A DNA stretch of 64,000 nucleotides from Arthrobacter sp. PM3 (GTDB taxonomy: Bacteria > Actinomycetota > Actinomycetes > Actinomycetales > Micrococcaceae): positions 2,164,176 through 2,228,175 of the forward strand of contig NZ_CP022314.1 of the NCBI RefSeq assembly GCF_003352915.1, in the 5' to 3' direction. The position numbers and the translations under genes were made by a program. Below, piece after piece: positions 33,808-43,175 of the stretch; position 1 is the stretch's first letter, and every line of letters begins with the position of its first letter. The notes beneath the pieces were generated by a model. That model was not told where the DNA came from and searched no databases. It saw only the letters and a list, made by a program, of their open reading frames with translations.

Positions 33808-34281
33808 GTGATCGAAATTGGCGGGCTGCCGGCCCACGTCCTGCTGGTCCACGCGGTGGTGGTACTCGGCCCGATCGCCGGCCTGGGCGCCATCATCTAC
33901 GCCGCGGTGCCGCGATGGCGGAACTACCTTGCCTGGCCCCTGGCCGTCTTGTCGCTCGTGCTGGTCCCGGTAACGGTGGTGACAGCGCAAGCCGGTGAGC
34001 AGCTGGAAAAGGCCCGTCCGGCCTCGGCCCTGGTGCACGAGCACGCCGAACAGGGCGATGTGCTCAAGGTGGTTTCGGTGATCTTCTTCGTCATCGTCGC
34101 GGCCATGCTGGCCGTCACGTACGAGCCTTTTGGCCGGCGGCTGGCGTTCCTGGGCGGGTTGCGGGAGAACCGGGTGGTCTGCGTGATCCTCCTGGTCGCC
34201 GGCGCCGCGGCCGGCGCCTTCTTCATCTACCAGAGCATCGTCACCGGTCACTCCGGCGCGGCCTCCGTCTGGGGTCGCTAA
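33808..34281 (+). CDS. DUF2231 family membrane protein
   Basis: The 157-residue protein has four hydrophobic segments. LPAHVLLVHAVVVLGPIAGLG resembles the HPLLVHFPI-type start of DUF2231 proteins, which are membrane proteins of unknown role. GGAGGAG sits 6-8 bases before GTG at 33808, and the longer frame from 33412 is antisense to its neighbour. The stop TAA overlaps the stop TAG of the convergent MFS gene by four bases. Confidence 0.82.
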   Translation: MIEIGGLPAHVLLVHAVVVLGPIAGLGAIIYAAVPRWRNYLAWPLAVLSLVLVPVTVVTAQAGEQLEKARPASALVHEHAEQGDVLKVVSVIFFVIVAAMLAVTYEPFGRRLAFLGGLRENRVVCVILLVAGAAAGAFFIYQSIVTGHSGAASVWGR

Positions 34282-35516
34282 GCCGGCGCCCGGGCGGGTC
34301 CGTGCTCCGCTGACCCGCGCCGGACTTTGCGCAGCGTCACGAGGAGCAGGGCCAGGGCGGCAACCTGAAGGGCGGCCACCGCGGCGATGAGCAGCGGCCG
34401 GGCCCCGTAAAGCCAGCCGTACAGCGCGCCGCCAACCAGCGCCCCTGCGCCCTCGAATGCCGCGAAGACGCCGTAGGCCGTGCCCTGGCGGGGCTGCGGG
34501 ACGAGGTCGGCGACCAGCGCCTTGACCGTGGAATCCTGGACACCCGTGGCCGCGCCCCAGACCAGGACGCCCGCCACTGCGGCCCCGGCACCGGGTGCCA
34601 GGGCCAGGATCGGCACGGCCGCAATCAGCACGGGCAATCCCAGCAGCACCGCGGCCCCGGCACGGTCGTACAGGACACCGCTGGCGAGGGCGGCGAGGGC
34701 CGCAGCCCCCATGGCGCCGGCGTACAGCAGCGGAACCACCGGGACGGGGACAGCGACTGCGGCCGTCAGATGGTAGGAGATGACGCCGAACGCCACCAGG
34801 CCCGCGCTCCAAAAGAACGCGGCCACGGCAAACAGGGCGAAAGCGCCGGCGAACACCGGCGGACGGCCGGGGTCCGCCGCCGGCGACCCGGCGCGGCCGG
34901 CGTCGGACGCCGGGGTATCCACGCCGGGATCGCTGACCCGGCGGCGCAACGACACGAGGATTGCCAGCGCGGCCGCCGCCGGAATGACCAGCACCGCAAA
35001 CGCTGCCGGCAGTGAACCGGTGGCAACCAGCACCGCGGACACGAGCAACGGGCCCAGGAGGGCCCCGACCAGGTCCAGGGACTTATGGACGCCGAAGCCG
35101 CGGCCGCGGCCCACCGCAGTGGCAGCGGCGGCCAGCAGAACGGTCTTGGCCGGGCTGCGGACGGCCTTGCCGACCCGGTCCCCGATGATGAGCGCGGCCG
35201 CCAACGCCAGACCGGCGGATCCCGCCAGGGGCGTCACCGCCAGCAACGGGACGCAAACGGCGGTGAGCGCATACCCGGTCATGGTGAAGGCCCAGTACTT
35301 CCCGGTCCGGTCCGCCCAGGGTCCGAACAGCAGCCGGAGACCCTGGGACGCGGCCTCGGCCGCGCCGGTCACCAGGCCGACGAACAGTGCGGACGCGCCG
35401 AGCTGGGCCAGCAGGGGGCCGCCGAGCGGGCGGGCGCCGTCGGACACCATGTCCGTGGCGAGGCTCACGAGGCCGAATCCGAGCACCGGCCCCCACAGCC
35501 GGGACTGCCGTTCCAT
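34278..35516 (-). CDS. MFS transporter
   Basis: The 412-residue protein has 12 predicted membrane segments in two halves with a variable central loop (residues about 195-225), typical of the major facilitator superfamily. FGLVSLATDMVSD and FGPWADRTGKYW resemble MFS proteins of the class with an SLATDMSSE-like N-terminus. Its substrate cannot be stated. It is divergent from the cellulase gene, with 190 bases between starts, and convergent with the DUF2231 gene. Confidence 0.88.
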   Translation of the reverse strand: MERQSRLWGPVLGFGLVSLATDMVSDGARPLGGPLLAQLGASALFVGLVTGAAEAASQGLRLLFGPWADRTGKYWAFTMTGYALTAVCVPLLAVTPLAGSAGLALAAALIIGDRVGKAVRSPAKTVLLAAAATAVGRGRGFGVHKSLDLVGALLGPLLVSAVLVATGSLPAAFAVLVIPAAAALAILVSLRRRVSDPGVDTPASDAGRAGSPAADPGRPPVFAGAFALFAVAAFFWSAGLVAFGVISYHLTAAVAVPVPVVPLLYAGAMGAAALAALASGVLYDRAGAAVLLGLPVLIAAVPILALAPGAGAAVAGVLVWGAATGVQDSTVKALVADLVPQPRQGTAYGVFAAFEGAGALVGGALYGWLYGARPLLIAAVAALQVAALALLLVTLRKVRRGSAEHGPARAPA

Positions 35517-35706
35517 TCCCTAAGGCTGGCGGACGTCCCCGGAAAAGACAATATGCGCAGGTCAGGGGCCTGCGCGCCGTCCGTGATGCCGGAAGAAATA
35601 TAGCCGGAAGCGGTTGTTTCGTGTCTGCGGCTTGATACTTTTTTCACAGCCGATCCGCACCGTGCGGGCCGGGGGGACCCACGATGTCGGACTGAATAGA
35701 GGAACT
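35517..35706. promoter_or_regulatory. Divergent promoter region, MFS / cellulase
   Basis: The 190-base gap contains an inverted repeat GCGCAGG (35555-35561) and CCTGCGC (35569-35575) and two direct CCGGAAG copies near 35590-35610. These could be regulator sites for the cellulase, but no known operator is recognised. Confidence 0.4.
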
Positions 35707-37368
35707 GTGAAGCCCTTTTCGCATCTGCTGCGCCGCAGCGACAGGAGACTGCCGGCAATCTCCGCCGCGTTTCTTGGCTCGGCCGTCGCCGCCGCGCTGG
35801 CACTCACCGGCGTCGCCGTGACGGCGCCGCCGCTGGCCGTCGCCGCCACCACCCCTGCCCCCACCGGGTGGCTGCACACGTCCGGCGGGACCATCCTGGA
35901 CTCGAACAACGCCCCGTACACCATCAAGGCCGCCTCCTGGTTCGGACTGGAAACACCGGACTGCGTCCCGCACGGCCTGTGGGGAACGCTCACCATCGAC
36001 GAGGCCCTGGCCAACATCAAGTCGATGGGGTTCAACACGGTCCGGCTGCCGTTCTCCAACGAGTGCCTGGCCGCGACGTCCATCAAGGGCAGCGTCAACT
36101 ACTGGGCCAACCGGGCCTACAACCTCGAGGGCAAGCGCCCCCTGGATGTCATGGACACCGTCATTGCCCGGGCTAGGGCCAACGGACTGCAGATCATCCT
36201 GGACCGGCACCGGCCGTCCTCCGCTGACCAGTCTCCGCTCTGGTACACCTCGGCCTACCCGGAGTCGAAGTGGATCGCCGACTGGAAATTCCTGGCCGAC
36301 CGCTACAAGAACGATCCCACGGTCATCGGCGCCGACCTCCACAACGAGCCCGCAGGTGCCGCGACCTGGGGCGGCGCCGCCGCCACCGACTGGCAGGCCG
36401 CCGCCACCCGCGGAGGGAACGCGGTCCTGGCCGCCAACCCCAACCTGCTGATCATCATCGAGGGCATCGAGAACCAGGGCAACGGCACGTCCACGTGGTG
36501 GGGCGGCGGCCTGGCCGACGTCAGGAACAAACCCGTCACGCTGGCCACGCCCAACCGCGTGGTGTACTCCCCGCACGACTACCCGCCGTCGCTCTTTGCC
36601 CAGAAGTGGTTCAGCGATCCCAACTACCCCAACAACCTGCCGGCCGTGTGGGACGCCAACTGGGGCTACCTCCAGAAGCAGGGCATCGCCCCGGTCCTGC
36701 TCGGCGAGTTCGGCACCGCGCTGCAGACCACCCCGGACAAGCAGTGGATGGAGAAGATCGTCTCCTACCTCGGCAGCAACGCCATGAGCTTCGCCTATTG
36801 GTCGTTCAACCCGAACAGCGGCATCACCGGAGGCCTGGTCCAGTCGGACTGGCGCACCCCGGAAGCGGCCAAACTCGCGGCCCTCGCGCCGATCCTGAAG
36901 GGCACCGCGACGCCGACAGCGACCGCGGCACCGACGGCGACGCCGACGGCCACTGCGACGCCGACACCTACGGCGACTGCGACCCCGACTCCGACCGTCA
37001 CCGCCACACCGACGCCTACGGCAACGCCGACTCTGACGGCGACCGCGACGCCAACGCCCGTGCCGACGTCGGGCGCTCCGATCAGCGCGGCCTGGAAGCT
37101 CAGCAGTTCCTGGAACGGCGGCTATGTGGCCAATATTGAGGTCACGGGCCTCCGGGCGGCCGCCGGCTGGAGCGTCAGTTGGCCCGATCCCAACGTCACG
37201 AAGGTCGTCAACTCCTGGGGGATCAGCTGCACCGCGGTCCCGAAAGTGTCTGTCACCTGCAGCGGCTCGGACTGGGCCACGAAGATCGCCGCCGGCCAGA
37301 AACTGTCCGTGGGCCTGCAGGTGGATTCACTCAAAGCCCCGGTCAACCCCGTGCTGACCCTGAAGTAA
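35707..37368 (+). CDS. Secreted GH5 cellulase with CBM2 cellulose-binding domain
   Basis: The 553-residue protein has a long signal peptide (cut near AVAA, about residue 47) and then a glycoside hydrolase family 5 catalytic domain. The acid/base is Glu214 in DLHNEPAG and the nucleophile Glu334 in LLGEFGTA. GFNTVRLPFSN and VVYSPHDYPP are further GH5 landmarks. A Thr/Pro/Ala linker (about 399-456) is encoded by a degenerate ACN-CCN repeat. A family 2 carbohydrate-binding module follows (SAAWKLSSSWNGGYVANIEV). It should cut beta-1,4-glucan outside the cell. GTG at 35707 has AGAGGA upstream. Confidence 0.94.
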   Translation: MKPFSHLLRRSDRRLPAISAAFLGSAVAAALALTGVAVTAPPLAVAATTPAPTGWLHTSGGTILDSNNAPYTIKAASWFGLETPDCVPHGLWGTLTIDEALANIKSMGFNTVRLPFSNECLAATSIKGSVNYWANRAYNLEGKRPLDVMDTVIARARANGLQIILDRHRPSSADQSPLWYTSAYPESKWIADWKFLADRYKNDPTVIGADLHNEPAGAATWGGAAATDWQAAATRGGNAVLAANPNLLIIIEGIENQGNGTSTWWGGGLADVRNKPVTLATPNRVVYSPHDYPPSLFAQKWFSDPNYPNNLPAVWDANWGYLQKQGIAPVLLGEFGTALQTTPDKQWMEKIVSYLGSNAMSFAYWSFNPNSGITGGLVQSDWRTPEAAKLAALAPILKGTATPTATAAPTATPTATATPTPTATATPTPTVTATPTPTATPTLTATATPTPVPTSGAPISAAWKLSSSWNGGYVANIEVTGLRAAAGWSVSWPDPNVTKVVNSWGISCTAVPKVSVTCSGSDWATKIAAGQKLSVGLQVDSLKAPVNPVLTLK

Positions 37369-37408
37369 TCCGTCGGACCCGCCGGGCCGGCGGTGGGCCG
37401 GCCGTGCG

Positions 37409-39994
37409 TCACCGGTACCGGGCCGGCGGCTGCACGGTCAGCGCGAACGGCCCGGCGTGGTCGGACGTGACCCGCACAACGTAGGGACCCGGCGTGAGTC
37501 CCGCGACGTCGATCGTCCGGCGCCCGGCGTCGTTGGCGGCTGCCCGCACCAGTTCTCCGGCGTCATCGAGCAGTTCCACGTGGACTGACTCCGGGAGCAC
37601 GCCGGTGGAGGCGTCGCCGAGCACGAGTTCGTGGTCGCGGAGCATGTCCTCGCCGATCACCACGCCCCGGAACTCCTCCGGCCGGCTGAACCAGTCGGGG
37701 TGCACGTCCTCCCACCAGTCCGGGAGGATGTGCAGCTCTTCCTGCCAGCTGCGGCGCAGGGCGTCCGCGTTGAGGTTCGCGCCGACCCACAGCGTGTACC
37801 GCGTATGGGTCGGTCCCGAAACCCGGACGTAGTAGGTCCTGCCCTCCTGGAGCCCTAACGTCGTGGAGCGGGCATGGTTGGTGAAGAGCTGCCCCCGCGC
37901 GTCGTCGTACAGGGTGACATCGACCTCCTCGTCGCTGCCCACCACCACCTGCGGGATCCGCAGGGCGCCGACGTCGGCCGGGACGTTTACCCGGAAGTAG
38001 TCCTGGTCGGCCGTCGCCGGGCCGGCGCCGAGGCTGTGGAGTGTCAGAGGGAAAAACCCCGGACCGAATTCGAACAGTGCCGATACCCAATCAGGCGCCC
38101 CGGCCGGGCGGACCACGCGAAGATGCGTTGCCGTGTCAAACGTGTCATTCGCCTCGAACGGATCCGGTGCCAGGGTGCCCGGACGGATGCGGCCGGAGAG
38201 CAGGTAGGCACTCGGCCCGCTGCCGCGCACCACCAGGCGGTACCGGCCGGATCCCAGCTCGGCCGTCAGCCGTGCCGTCCCGGCGCCGGCCGGGGCCGTG
38301 ACGGCAGCCGACGGATCAACGGCGTTCGGATCAGTGCTCTCCAGGAGGAGGCTGACCCGGGACAGCCGGTCGTACCATTGCAGGTCGACCTGGAGGGTCG
38401 AAAACGAGGCGATATCCAGGAGGAACTCGTCCCTGTCGCCGGTGCGGTTGATAGCGGAGTTGAATATCGGCTCGAAGGTGCCGTCGGCTCGGGGGAAGAG
38501 CCGTTCCGGGGCGCTTTCTGTGGCCGTCTCCGCCATCCGCGCGGACATCGCCGCCCAGACGGCGGCATAAGCGTCGAGGCCCTTGCCGCCGGGTCCCGCT
38601 CCGTCCCAGCCGGCCGTCACGAGGGTGTCCCGGAGCTGGTCCACGGAAAGGGCCGGGTTGGCGTAGCGCATCATCGCGGCAACGCCGGCAACCAGCGGGG
38701 CCGAAAAGGACGTCCCGGACGGCAGGGATCCTGTCAGGCTCATCGGCGTCGGCACCACCGGGATGTTGACTCCAGGCGCCCAGAGGCCCACCGAACTGCC
38801 GTAATTCGAGAAGCCCGCCTTGGTGCCGTCATCGTTCAGCGCCCCGACCGTGAGCGCCCGGGGGGTGCGCGTGGCCGGACGCAGCACCGAGTCATCCGGC
38901 AGGCTGATGTTGTCGTTGCCAGCCGAAGCGATCATGAGGACCCCGTTGTCGGCCGCCCAGTTGAACGTGTCGTTCCAGGCGCTCGTGCCGAAGAAGAATT
39001 CCACGGACGTGAACCCGCCCGAATAGACCACGAAGGGGATGCCCCATTGCGTGCACCGGATCATCGCGGTCTTGGCCGAATCGGCAGAGCGGTCGTCGTA
39101 GAAGTAGCAGGCACGGGCGACGCTTCCGCCGGATCCTGCGGCTCCGGCAACGTTTCCCACCGCAGCGGCCGCCGAACTCGCCACCATGGTGCCGTGGTAG
39201 GTCGTGCGGCCGGGGCCGGTAGGGATACCCGCGACGTCATCCACGGTGTTCCAGCGCGGCAGTCCTGTGCCAAGATCAGCCAGCGCTTGGGCGCCGCCGG
39301 AACCCGGCGTACTCGGTGCGTCGAACCAGAAACCGCTGTCCACAATGGCCATGAACACCGGTCCTCCGCCCGCCGACCGCGCCAGGCGCAGCGTCTCGAT
39401 CAGTTGCCAGGCATCGGCGATTCGTGAGGGTCCGCTGAACGCAGGCCAGGTGGTTGGATCCGCGCTGTAGAGCAGGCCGGCGCCCTCAGCCGGACCATAG
39501 AGCGGAAGCGAGTGATGGTCGACGCCGACCTCATTGAGCCAGACACCGCGCCCTTCCTCCAGCATCGGAGCGATGAGTTGGCTGAGCGCCAGCCCGGCCG
39601 GATCCGAGTAGCGGATGCGGCCGGCGGCCAGTCCGGCGCGGTCAAGGCAGGCGCCGAGATTCACGTCCCGCGCGTCGGGGAGCCGGTCAAAGCGGAACTT
39701 CACGCTCCTCGGCAGGCCCGTCGGATCGACGGGCTCGGGACGCCCGACTCCGGCCCGGCGGAATTCCTCCGGCAACCCGGGATCTGAGGCGTCCCGCACG
39801 ATCCTGCCGCCGAGACCGGTCAGCCGGGCAATCAGTTCGCGCTCGCCGGCGTCGACGATCACTTCGTCCGCCACGAAACTCACCGGCCGTCCGTCGTCGA
39901 GCGCCAAGGCCGCAATGGGCCGGCGGCTCTGCCACGAACGGGCCTGCGCGAATCTGGCGAGCGATCCCGATGCTTCGTCGACGTCGATGTCCAT
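37409..39994 (-). CDS. S8 family serine peptidase with C-terminal PPC-like domains
   Basis: The 861-residue protein contains a subtilisin-type domain (about 205-480) with catalytic Asp219 (IVDSG), His267 (YHGTMVAS) and Ser429 (GTSFSAP), and oxyanion Asn360. Two beta-rich PPC-like regions follow, in which PFEANDTFDTATHL and YYVRVSG are recognisable. The N-terminal 200 residues look like a prodomain-like extension. No signal peptide is visible and no upstream start codon extends the frame, so export is unclear. The gene is convergent with the cellulase gene and has only a weak ribosome binding site. Confidence 0.88.
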   Translation of the reverse strand: MDIDVDEASGSLARFAQARSWQSRRPIAALALDDGRPVSFVADEVIVDAGERELIARLTGLGGRIVRDASDPGLPEEFRRAGVGRPEPVDPTGLPRSVKFRFDRLPDARDVNLGACLDRAGLAAGRIRYSDPAGLALSQLIAPMLEEGRGVWLNEVGVDHHSLPLYGPAEGAGLLYSADPTTWPAFSGPSRIADAWQLIETLRLARSAGGGPVFMAIVDSGFWFDAPSTPGSGGAQALADLGTGLPRWNTVDDVAGIPTGPGRTTYHGTMVASSAAAAVGNVAGAAGSGGSVARACYFYDDRSADSAKTAMIRCTQWGIPFVVYSGGFTSVEFFFGTSAWNDTFNWAADNGVLMIASAGNDNISLPDDSVLRPATRTPRALTVGALNDDGTKAGFSNYGSSVGLWAPGVNIPVVPTPMSLTGSLPSGTSFSAPLVAGVAAMMRYANPALSVDQLRDTLVTAGWDGAGPGGKGLDAYAAVWAAMSARMAETATESAPERLFPRADGTFEPIFNSAINRTGDRDEFLLDIASFSTLQVDLQWYDRLSRVSLLLESTDPNAVDPSAAVTAPAGAGTARLTAELGSGRYRLVVRGSGPSAYLLSGRIRPGTLAPDPFEANDTFDTATHLRVVRPAGAPDWVSALFEFGPGFFPLTLHSLGAGPATADQDYFRVNVPADVGALRIPQVVVGSDEEVDVTLYDDARGQLFTNHARSTTLGLQEGRTYYVRVSGPTHTRYTLWVGANLNADALRRSWQEELHILPDWWEDVHPDWFSRPEEFRGVVIGEDMLRDHELVLGDASTGVLPESVHVELLDDAGELVRAAANDAGRRTIDVAGLTPGPYVVRVTSDHAGPFALTVQPPARYR

Positions 39995-40168
39995 GGCTGC
40001 CTGCTTTCTCGAGCGTGGCGAGGACAGAGGCGCAAGAGCGCGGCGTGATCGCCGATTATTCTCCGATACCGAGGTCCATGATGGCCCGGCCGGCCCGACG
40101 TGTCACTACCCCCGGAACAGGGGTTGCGACGGCGTACTGCAGGGCGATTTCGCCGCAGCCAGCAAAAA

Positions 40169-40206
40169 ACCCCGTATCACCGCTGAATCAGCGGAAATAC
40201 GGGGTT
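40169..40206 (-). terminator. Terminator of tRNA-Thr(CGU)
   Basis: On the minus strand an ACCCCGTAT/ATACGGGGT stem with an internal CCGCTGA/TCAGCGG stem is followed by six T residues. This is a strong intrinsic terminator just past the tRNA. Confidence 0.85.
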
Positions 40207-40213
40207 CTTCCCG

Positions 40214-40286
40214 AGCTTCCTATCAGAATCGAACTGATGACCTTCTCATTACGAGTGAGACGCTCTACCGACTGAGCTAAGGAAGC
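40214..40286 (-). tRNA. tRNA-Thr(CGU)
   Basis: A 73-base cloverleaf. The acceptor stem is GCTTCCT paired with AGGAAGC. The anticodon arm TCTCA-CTCGTAA-TGAGA gives CGU at 40251-40253, and the T arm is ATCAG-TTCGATT-CTGAT. CCA is not encoded. Confidence 0.97.
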
Positions 40287-40387
40287 AACCACATGAAAGT
40301 CCGGTGAACCGGGCGGATCATGCAAGAGACAACTGTAATAGAGTCCCGGCGTCCGGGTCAAAATGAGCGTCCGGCGCCCAACCTGCC

Positions 40388-41974
40388 CTAGCAGACGGTG
40401 TTGTCCGCCGGCGCTTTGCCGTCCACCAGGTAGTTGTCCACGGCGTTGCCGATGCAGCTGTTGGAGCGGCCATAGGCCGTGTGGCCCTCGCCCTTCCACG
40501 TCAGCAGCGAGGCGTTGCCCAGCTGCTTGCGCAGGGCGCTGGCCCATTGCAGGGGAGTAGCCGGATCGCCGGTGGTTCCCACCACAACGATCGGGGCCGA
40601 TCCCTTGTACTCCACCGGGGCAGGGGTCCGGACGTTCTTGTACGGCCAGTCCTTGCAGTTGCTGCCGCCGTAGGCGAAATAGTAGCCAAACGTGGGCGAC
40701 ACCTGGCGCAGCTTCTGGTCCTCGGCCCGCATGGCGGCGGTGTCGGACACCATCGGGTAGTCCAGGCAGTTGATGGCGTTGAAGGCGAAGGAACTGTTCG
40801 AACTGTACGTGCCGTTGGGTTCCCGGTCGGCGCCGAAGTCGGCCAGCTGGAGCATGCCTGTGCCGTCGCCGGCCAGGGCCTGCGCGAGGGCCCGGGTGAG
40901 GATGGGCCAGTTGTCGTTGTTGTACAGCGGGATGATGAGGCCGCTGACGAAGGTCGACCCCGAGACCTTCCGCCCGTCCCTCGCCGGCAACGGATTGGCC
41001 TCCGCGGCAGCGATGGCATTGGTGATCTGCTGGACACCATCCTCGGTGCTTCCCGTGAGCGGGCATCCGCTGCTCTGCAGGCACTTGGCGACATAGGCGT
41101 GGAGGGCCTTGTCGAAGGCAGCAGCCTGGTCGCGGGTCAGTTCCTCGTTGCTTCGCGACGGGTCCATGGCGCCGTCAAGGACCAGCCGGCCGACATTGTC
41201 CGGGAACAGCGACGCGTAGGTGGAGCCCAGGAGGGTCCCATACGAGTAGCCGAGATAGTTCAGCTTCGCGTCGTTGACCACGCCGCGCAGGATGTCGAGG
41301 TCCTTGGCGGCGCTGACGGTGTCGATGTGGGCCAGGACCGGGCCGGTCTTCTCGACGCACTTGGCGGCGATGGCCTTGTTGTCGGCCAGGGCTGCGTCCA
41401 GTCCGGCGTCAGTGTCCAGGGCGTAGGTCTTGGCGCGGAACTCGTCACGTTCCTTGTCCGTGAGGCAGGTGACCGGGGCGGAGCGCTTCACGCCGCGCGG
41501 GTCGAAGCCCACGATGTCGTAGGCGGACCGGACCTTCTCCGAGATGTTGGTGTTGGCCGCGTCCCGGACGAAGTCGTAGCCGGAGCCGCCCGGACCGCCC
41601 GGGTTGACCAGCAGGGTGCCCTTCTTGTTGCCGTGCGTCGCGAGCTTGATGGCGGCCAGCTCGATGCGGTCGCCGTCAGGCTTGCTGTAGTCGAGCGGGA
41701 CTTTGACCGTGGCGCACTGGAAACTCCCCTCGCACGGTTTCCAGTCCAGCTGCTGGGAGTAGTAGTCGCGCAGTTCCGCGGGCGCCGCGGCGACGATCGA
41801 GGGGTCCGGCTGTCCCGCGGCCGCGCCGGACGAGGCGGCGCCCGAGCCGGTGCCGCCGCCCCCGCCGAACAGGCTGCATGAGGCCAGCGTCAGCGCCATG
41901 GCCAGGGCGCCGGAGGCCCGCATGCCGACCGCCAGGGATCGGGATCTCGCGGACCGGGGTCGAGCAGGCTTCAT
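40388..41974 (-). CDS. Exported lipoprotein alpha/beta-hydrolase, tripeptidyl aminopeptidase type
   Basis: The 528-residue protein has a lipoprotein signal (MALTLASC, lipid-modified Cys33) and an alpha/beta-hydrolase fold. Ser244 in GYSYGT is the nucleophile, Asp in GDPATP the acid and His in GEGHTAYG the base. The oxyanion region is NPGGPGGSG. This matches the Streptomyces tripeptidyl aminopeptidase/SlpD-like family, which removes N-terminal tripeptides from exported proteins. AAGGAG sits 6 bases before the ATG. It lies 58 bases downstream of holB in the same direction and may be in the tmk-holB transcript. Confidence 0.93.
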   Translation of the reverse strand: MKPARPRSARSRSLAVGMRASGALAMALTLASCSLFGGGGGTGSGAASSGAAAGQPDPSIVAAAPAELRDYYSQQLDWKPCEGSFQCATVKVPLDYSKPDGDRIELAAIKLATHGNKKGTLLVNPGGPGGSGYDFVRDAANTNISEKVRSAYDIVGFDPRGVKRSAPVTCLTDKERDEFRAKTYALDTDAGLDAALADNKAIAAKCVEKTGPVLAHIDTVSAAKDLDILRGVVNDAKLNYLGYSYGTLLGSTYASLFPDNVGRLVLDGAMDPSRSNEELTRDQAAAFDKALHAYVAKCLQSSGCPLTGSTEDGVQQITNAIAAAEANPLPARDGRKVSGSTFVSGLIIPLYNNDNWPILTRALAQALAGDGTGMLQLADFGADREPNGTYSSNSSFAFNAINCLDYPMVSDTAAMRAEDQKLRQVSPTFGYYFAYGGSNCKDWPYKNVRTPAPVEYKGSAPIVVVGTTGDPATPLQWASALRKQLGNASLLTWKGEGHTAYGRSNSCIGNAVDNYLVDGKAPADNTVC

Positions 41975-42032
41975 GCGGTTCTCCTTGGGGATCGGAACGG
42001 TGGCGTTGGTGTCGGTGCGGCGGCCGGGGCCG

Positions 42033-43175
42033 TCAAATCAGGCTTGACGCCATGGACTCGATGGCCAGTAGCGGAGCAACGTTGGTGGTGGTGATCCGTT
42101 TGCGGGCTTTGTTGATGGCGTCCATCCGGGCGAGGGTCACGTCGGCGGTGGAACGCGCGGCGAACTCCACGAGCTCACCTCGAAGTTCAACGTTGACGAG
42201 CTCGACGGCGTTCCCCATCTGGATGATCAGGACGTCCCGGTAGAACGACAGAAGGTCCGTCAGGGTCCGGTCCAGGGAATCGGTGACGGAGCGCTTGGCA
42301 CGGCGTTTCTGGTCGTCTTCAAGCTGTTTGACCTGTCCCCGCATGGCCGGCGGCAGCGTGCCTGTCTCCGGCGCCCCGAGGGTGGCCAGCAGCGCCGCCT
42401 TCTCGGCGGCGTCGCGCTCCTCATTGGAACTGGTGGCCTCGTCGGTGGCGATCTTGACCAGCTTCTCGGCCATCATGACTGCCGCCGTGACGCCCCGCAG
42501 CGCCAGTGGGAAACGGACCGTTTCCAGCCGGCGCTCCCGGGCCTCCGGATCACGGGCGAGGCGGCGGGCAATCCCGACGTGGCTCTGCGCCGCCCGGGCG
42601 GCACGCTCGGCGACCGCCGGGTCCACGCCGTCGCGCTTGACCAGCAGGGCCGCGACGTCGGCCGCGGGCGGGAGCCGCAGCGCGACGGGGCGGCAGCGGG
42701 AGCGGATGGTCACGAGGACATCGGCGGGGGAAGGCGCGCAGAGCATCCAGACGGTGCGTGGCGTGGGCTCCTCGATGGCCTTGAGCAGGACGTTGGTGGT
42801 GCGCTCGGCCATCCGGTCCGCGTCCTCCACCACGATGATCCGCCACCGGCCCGACGCCGGCCGGTTCCCGGCGGTGGCGACAAGTTCGCGCGCCTCGTCG
42901 ATGGTGATGGTGACCTTTTCGGTGCGGACGAACGCGACGTCGGAATGGGTTTCGCCGAGGATGGTCAGGCAGGCCGGGCATTCGCCGCAGCCGCGCAGAC
43001 TGACGTCCTCCTGGTCACAGTTCAGCGCCGCCGCGAAAGCCTTGGCGGCATTGGACCGGCCCGAGCCCGGCGGCCCGGTGAAAAGCCACGCATGGGTCAG
43101 CCCCTCGCCCTGCGCAGCCTGGCGGAGCTGTGCCACGACGGCGTCCTGGCCCTGGAGGTCGTCCCAGACGGTCAT
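42033..43175 (-). CDS. holB: DNA polymerase III delta-prime subunit
   Basis: The 380-residue protein belongs to the clamp-loader AAA+ family. It has P-loop GPPGSGRS (34-41), zinc-binding cysteines at 53, 63, 66 and 69, and EEPTPRTVWMLCAPS as the sensor-1 region. It loads the sliding clamp with gamma/tau and delta subunits. The start ATG overlaps the tmk stop by four bases, an arrangement common in actinobacteria that implies coupled translation. Confidence 0.95.
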   Translation of the reverse strand: MTVWDDLQGQDAVVAQLRQAAQGEGLTHAWLFTGPPGSGRSNAAKAFAAALNCDQEDVSLRGCGECPACLTILGETHSDVAFVRTEKVTITIDEARELVATAGNRPASGRWRIIVVEDADRMAERTTNVLLKAIEEPTPRTVWMLCAPSPADVLVTIRSRCRPVALRLPPAADVAALLVKRDGVDPAVAERAARAAQSHVGIARRLARDPEARERRLETVRFPLALRGVTAAVMMAEKLVKIATDEATSSNEERDAAEKAALLATLGAPETGTLPPAMRGQVKQLEDDQKRRAKRSVTDSLDRTLTDLLSFYRDVLIIQMGNAVELVNVELRGELVEFAARSTADVTLARMDAINKARKRITTTNVAPLLAIESMASSLI

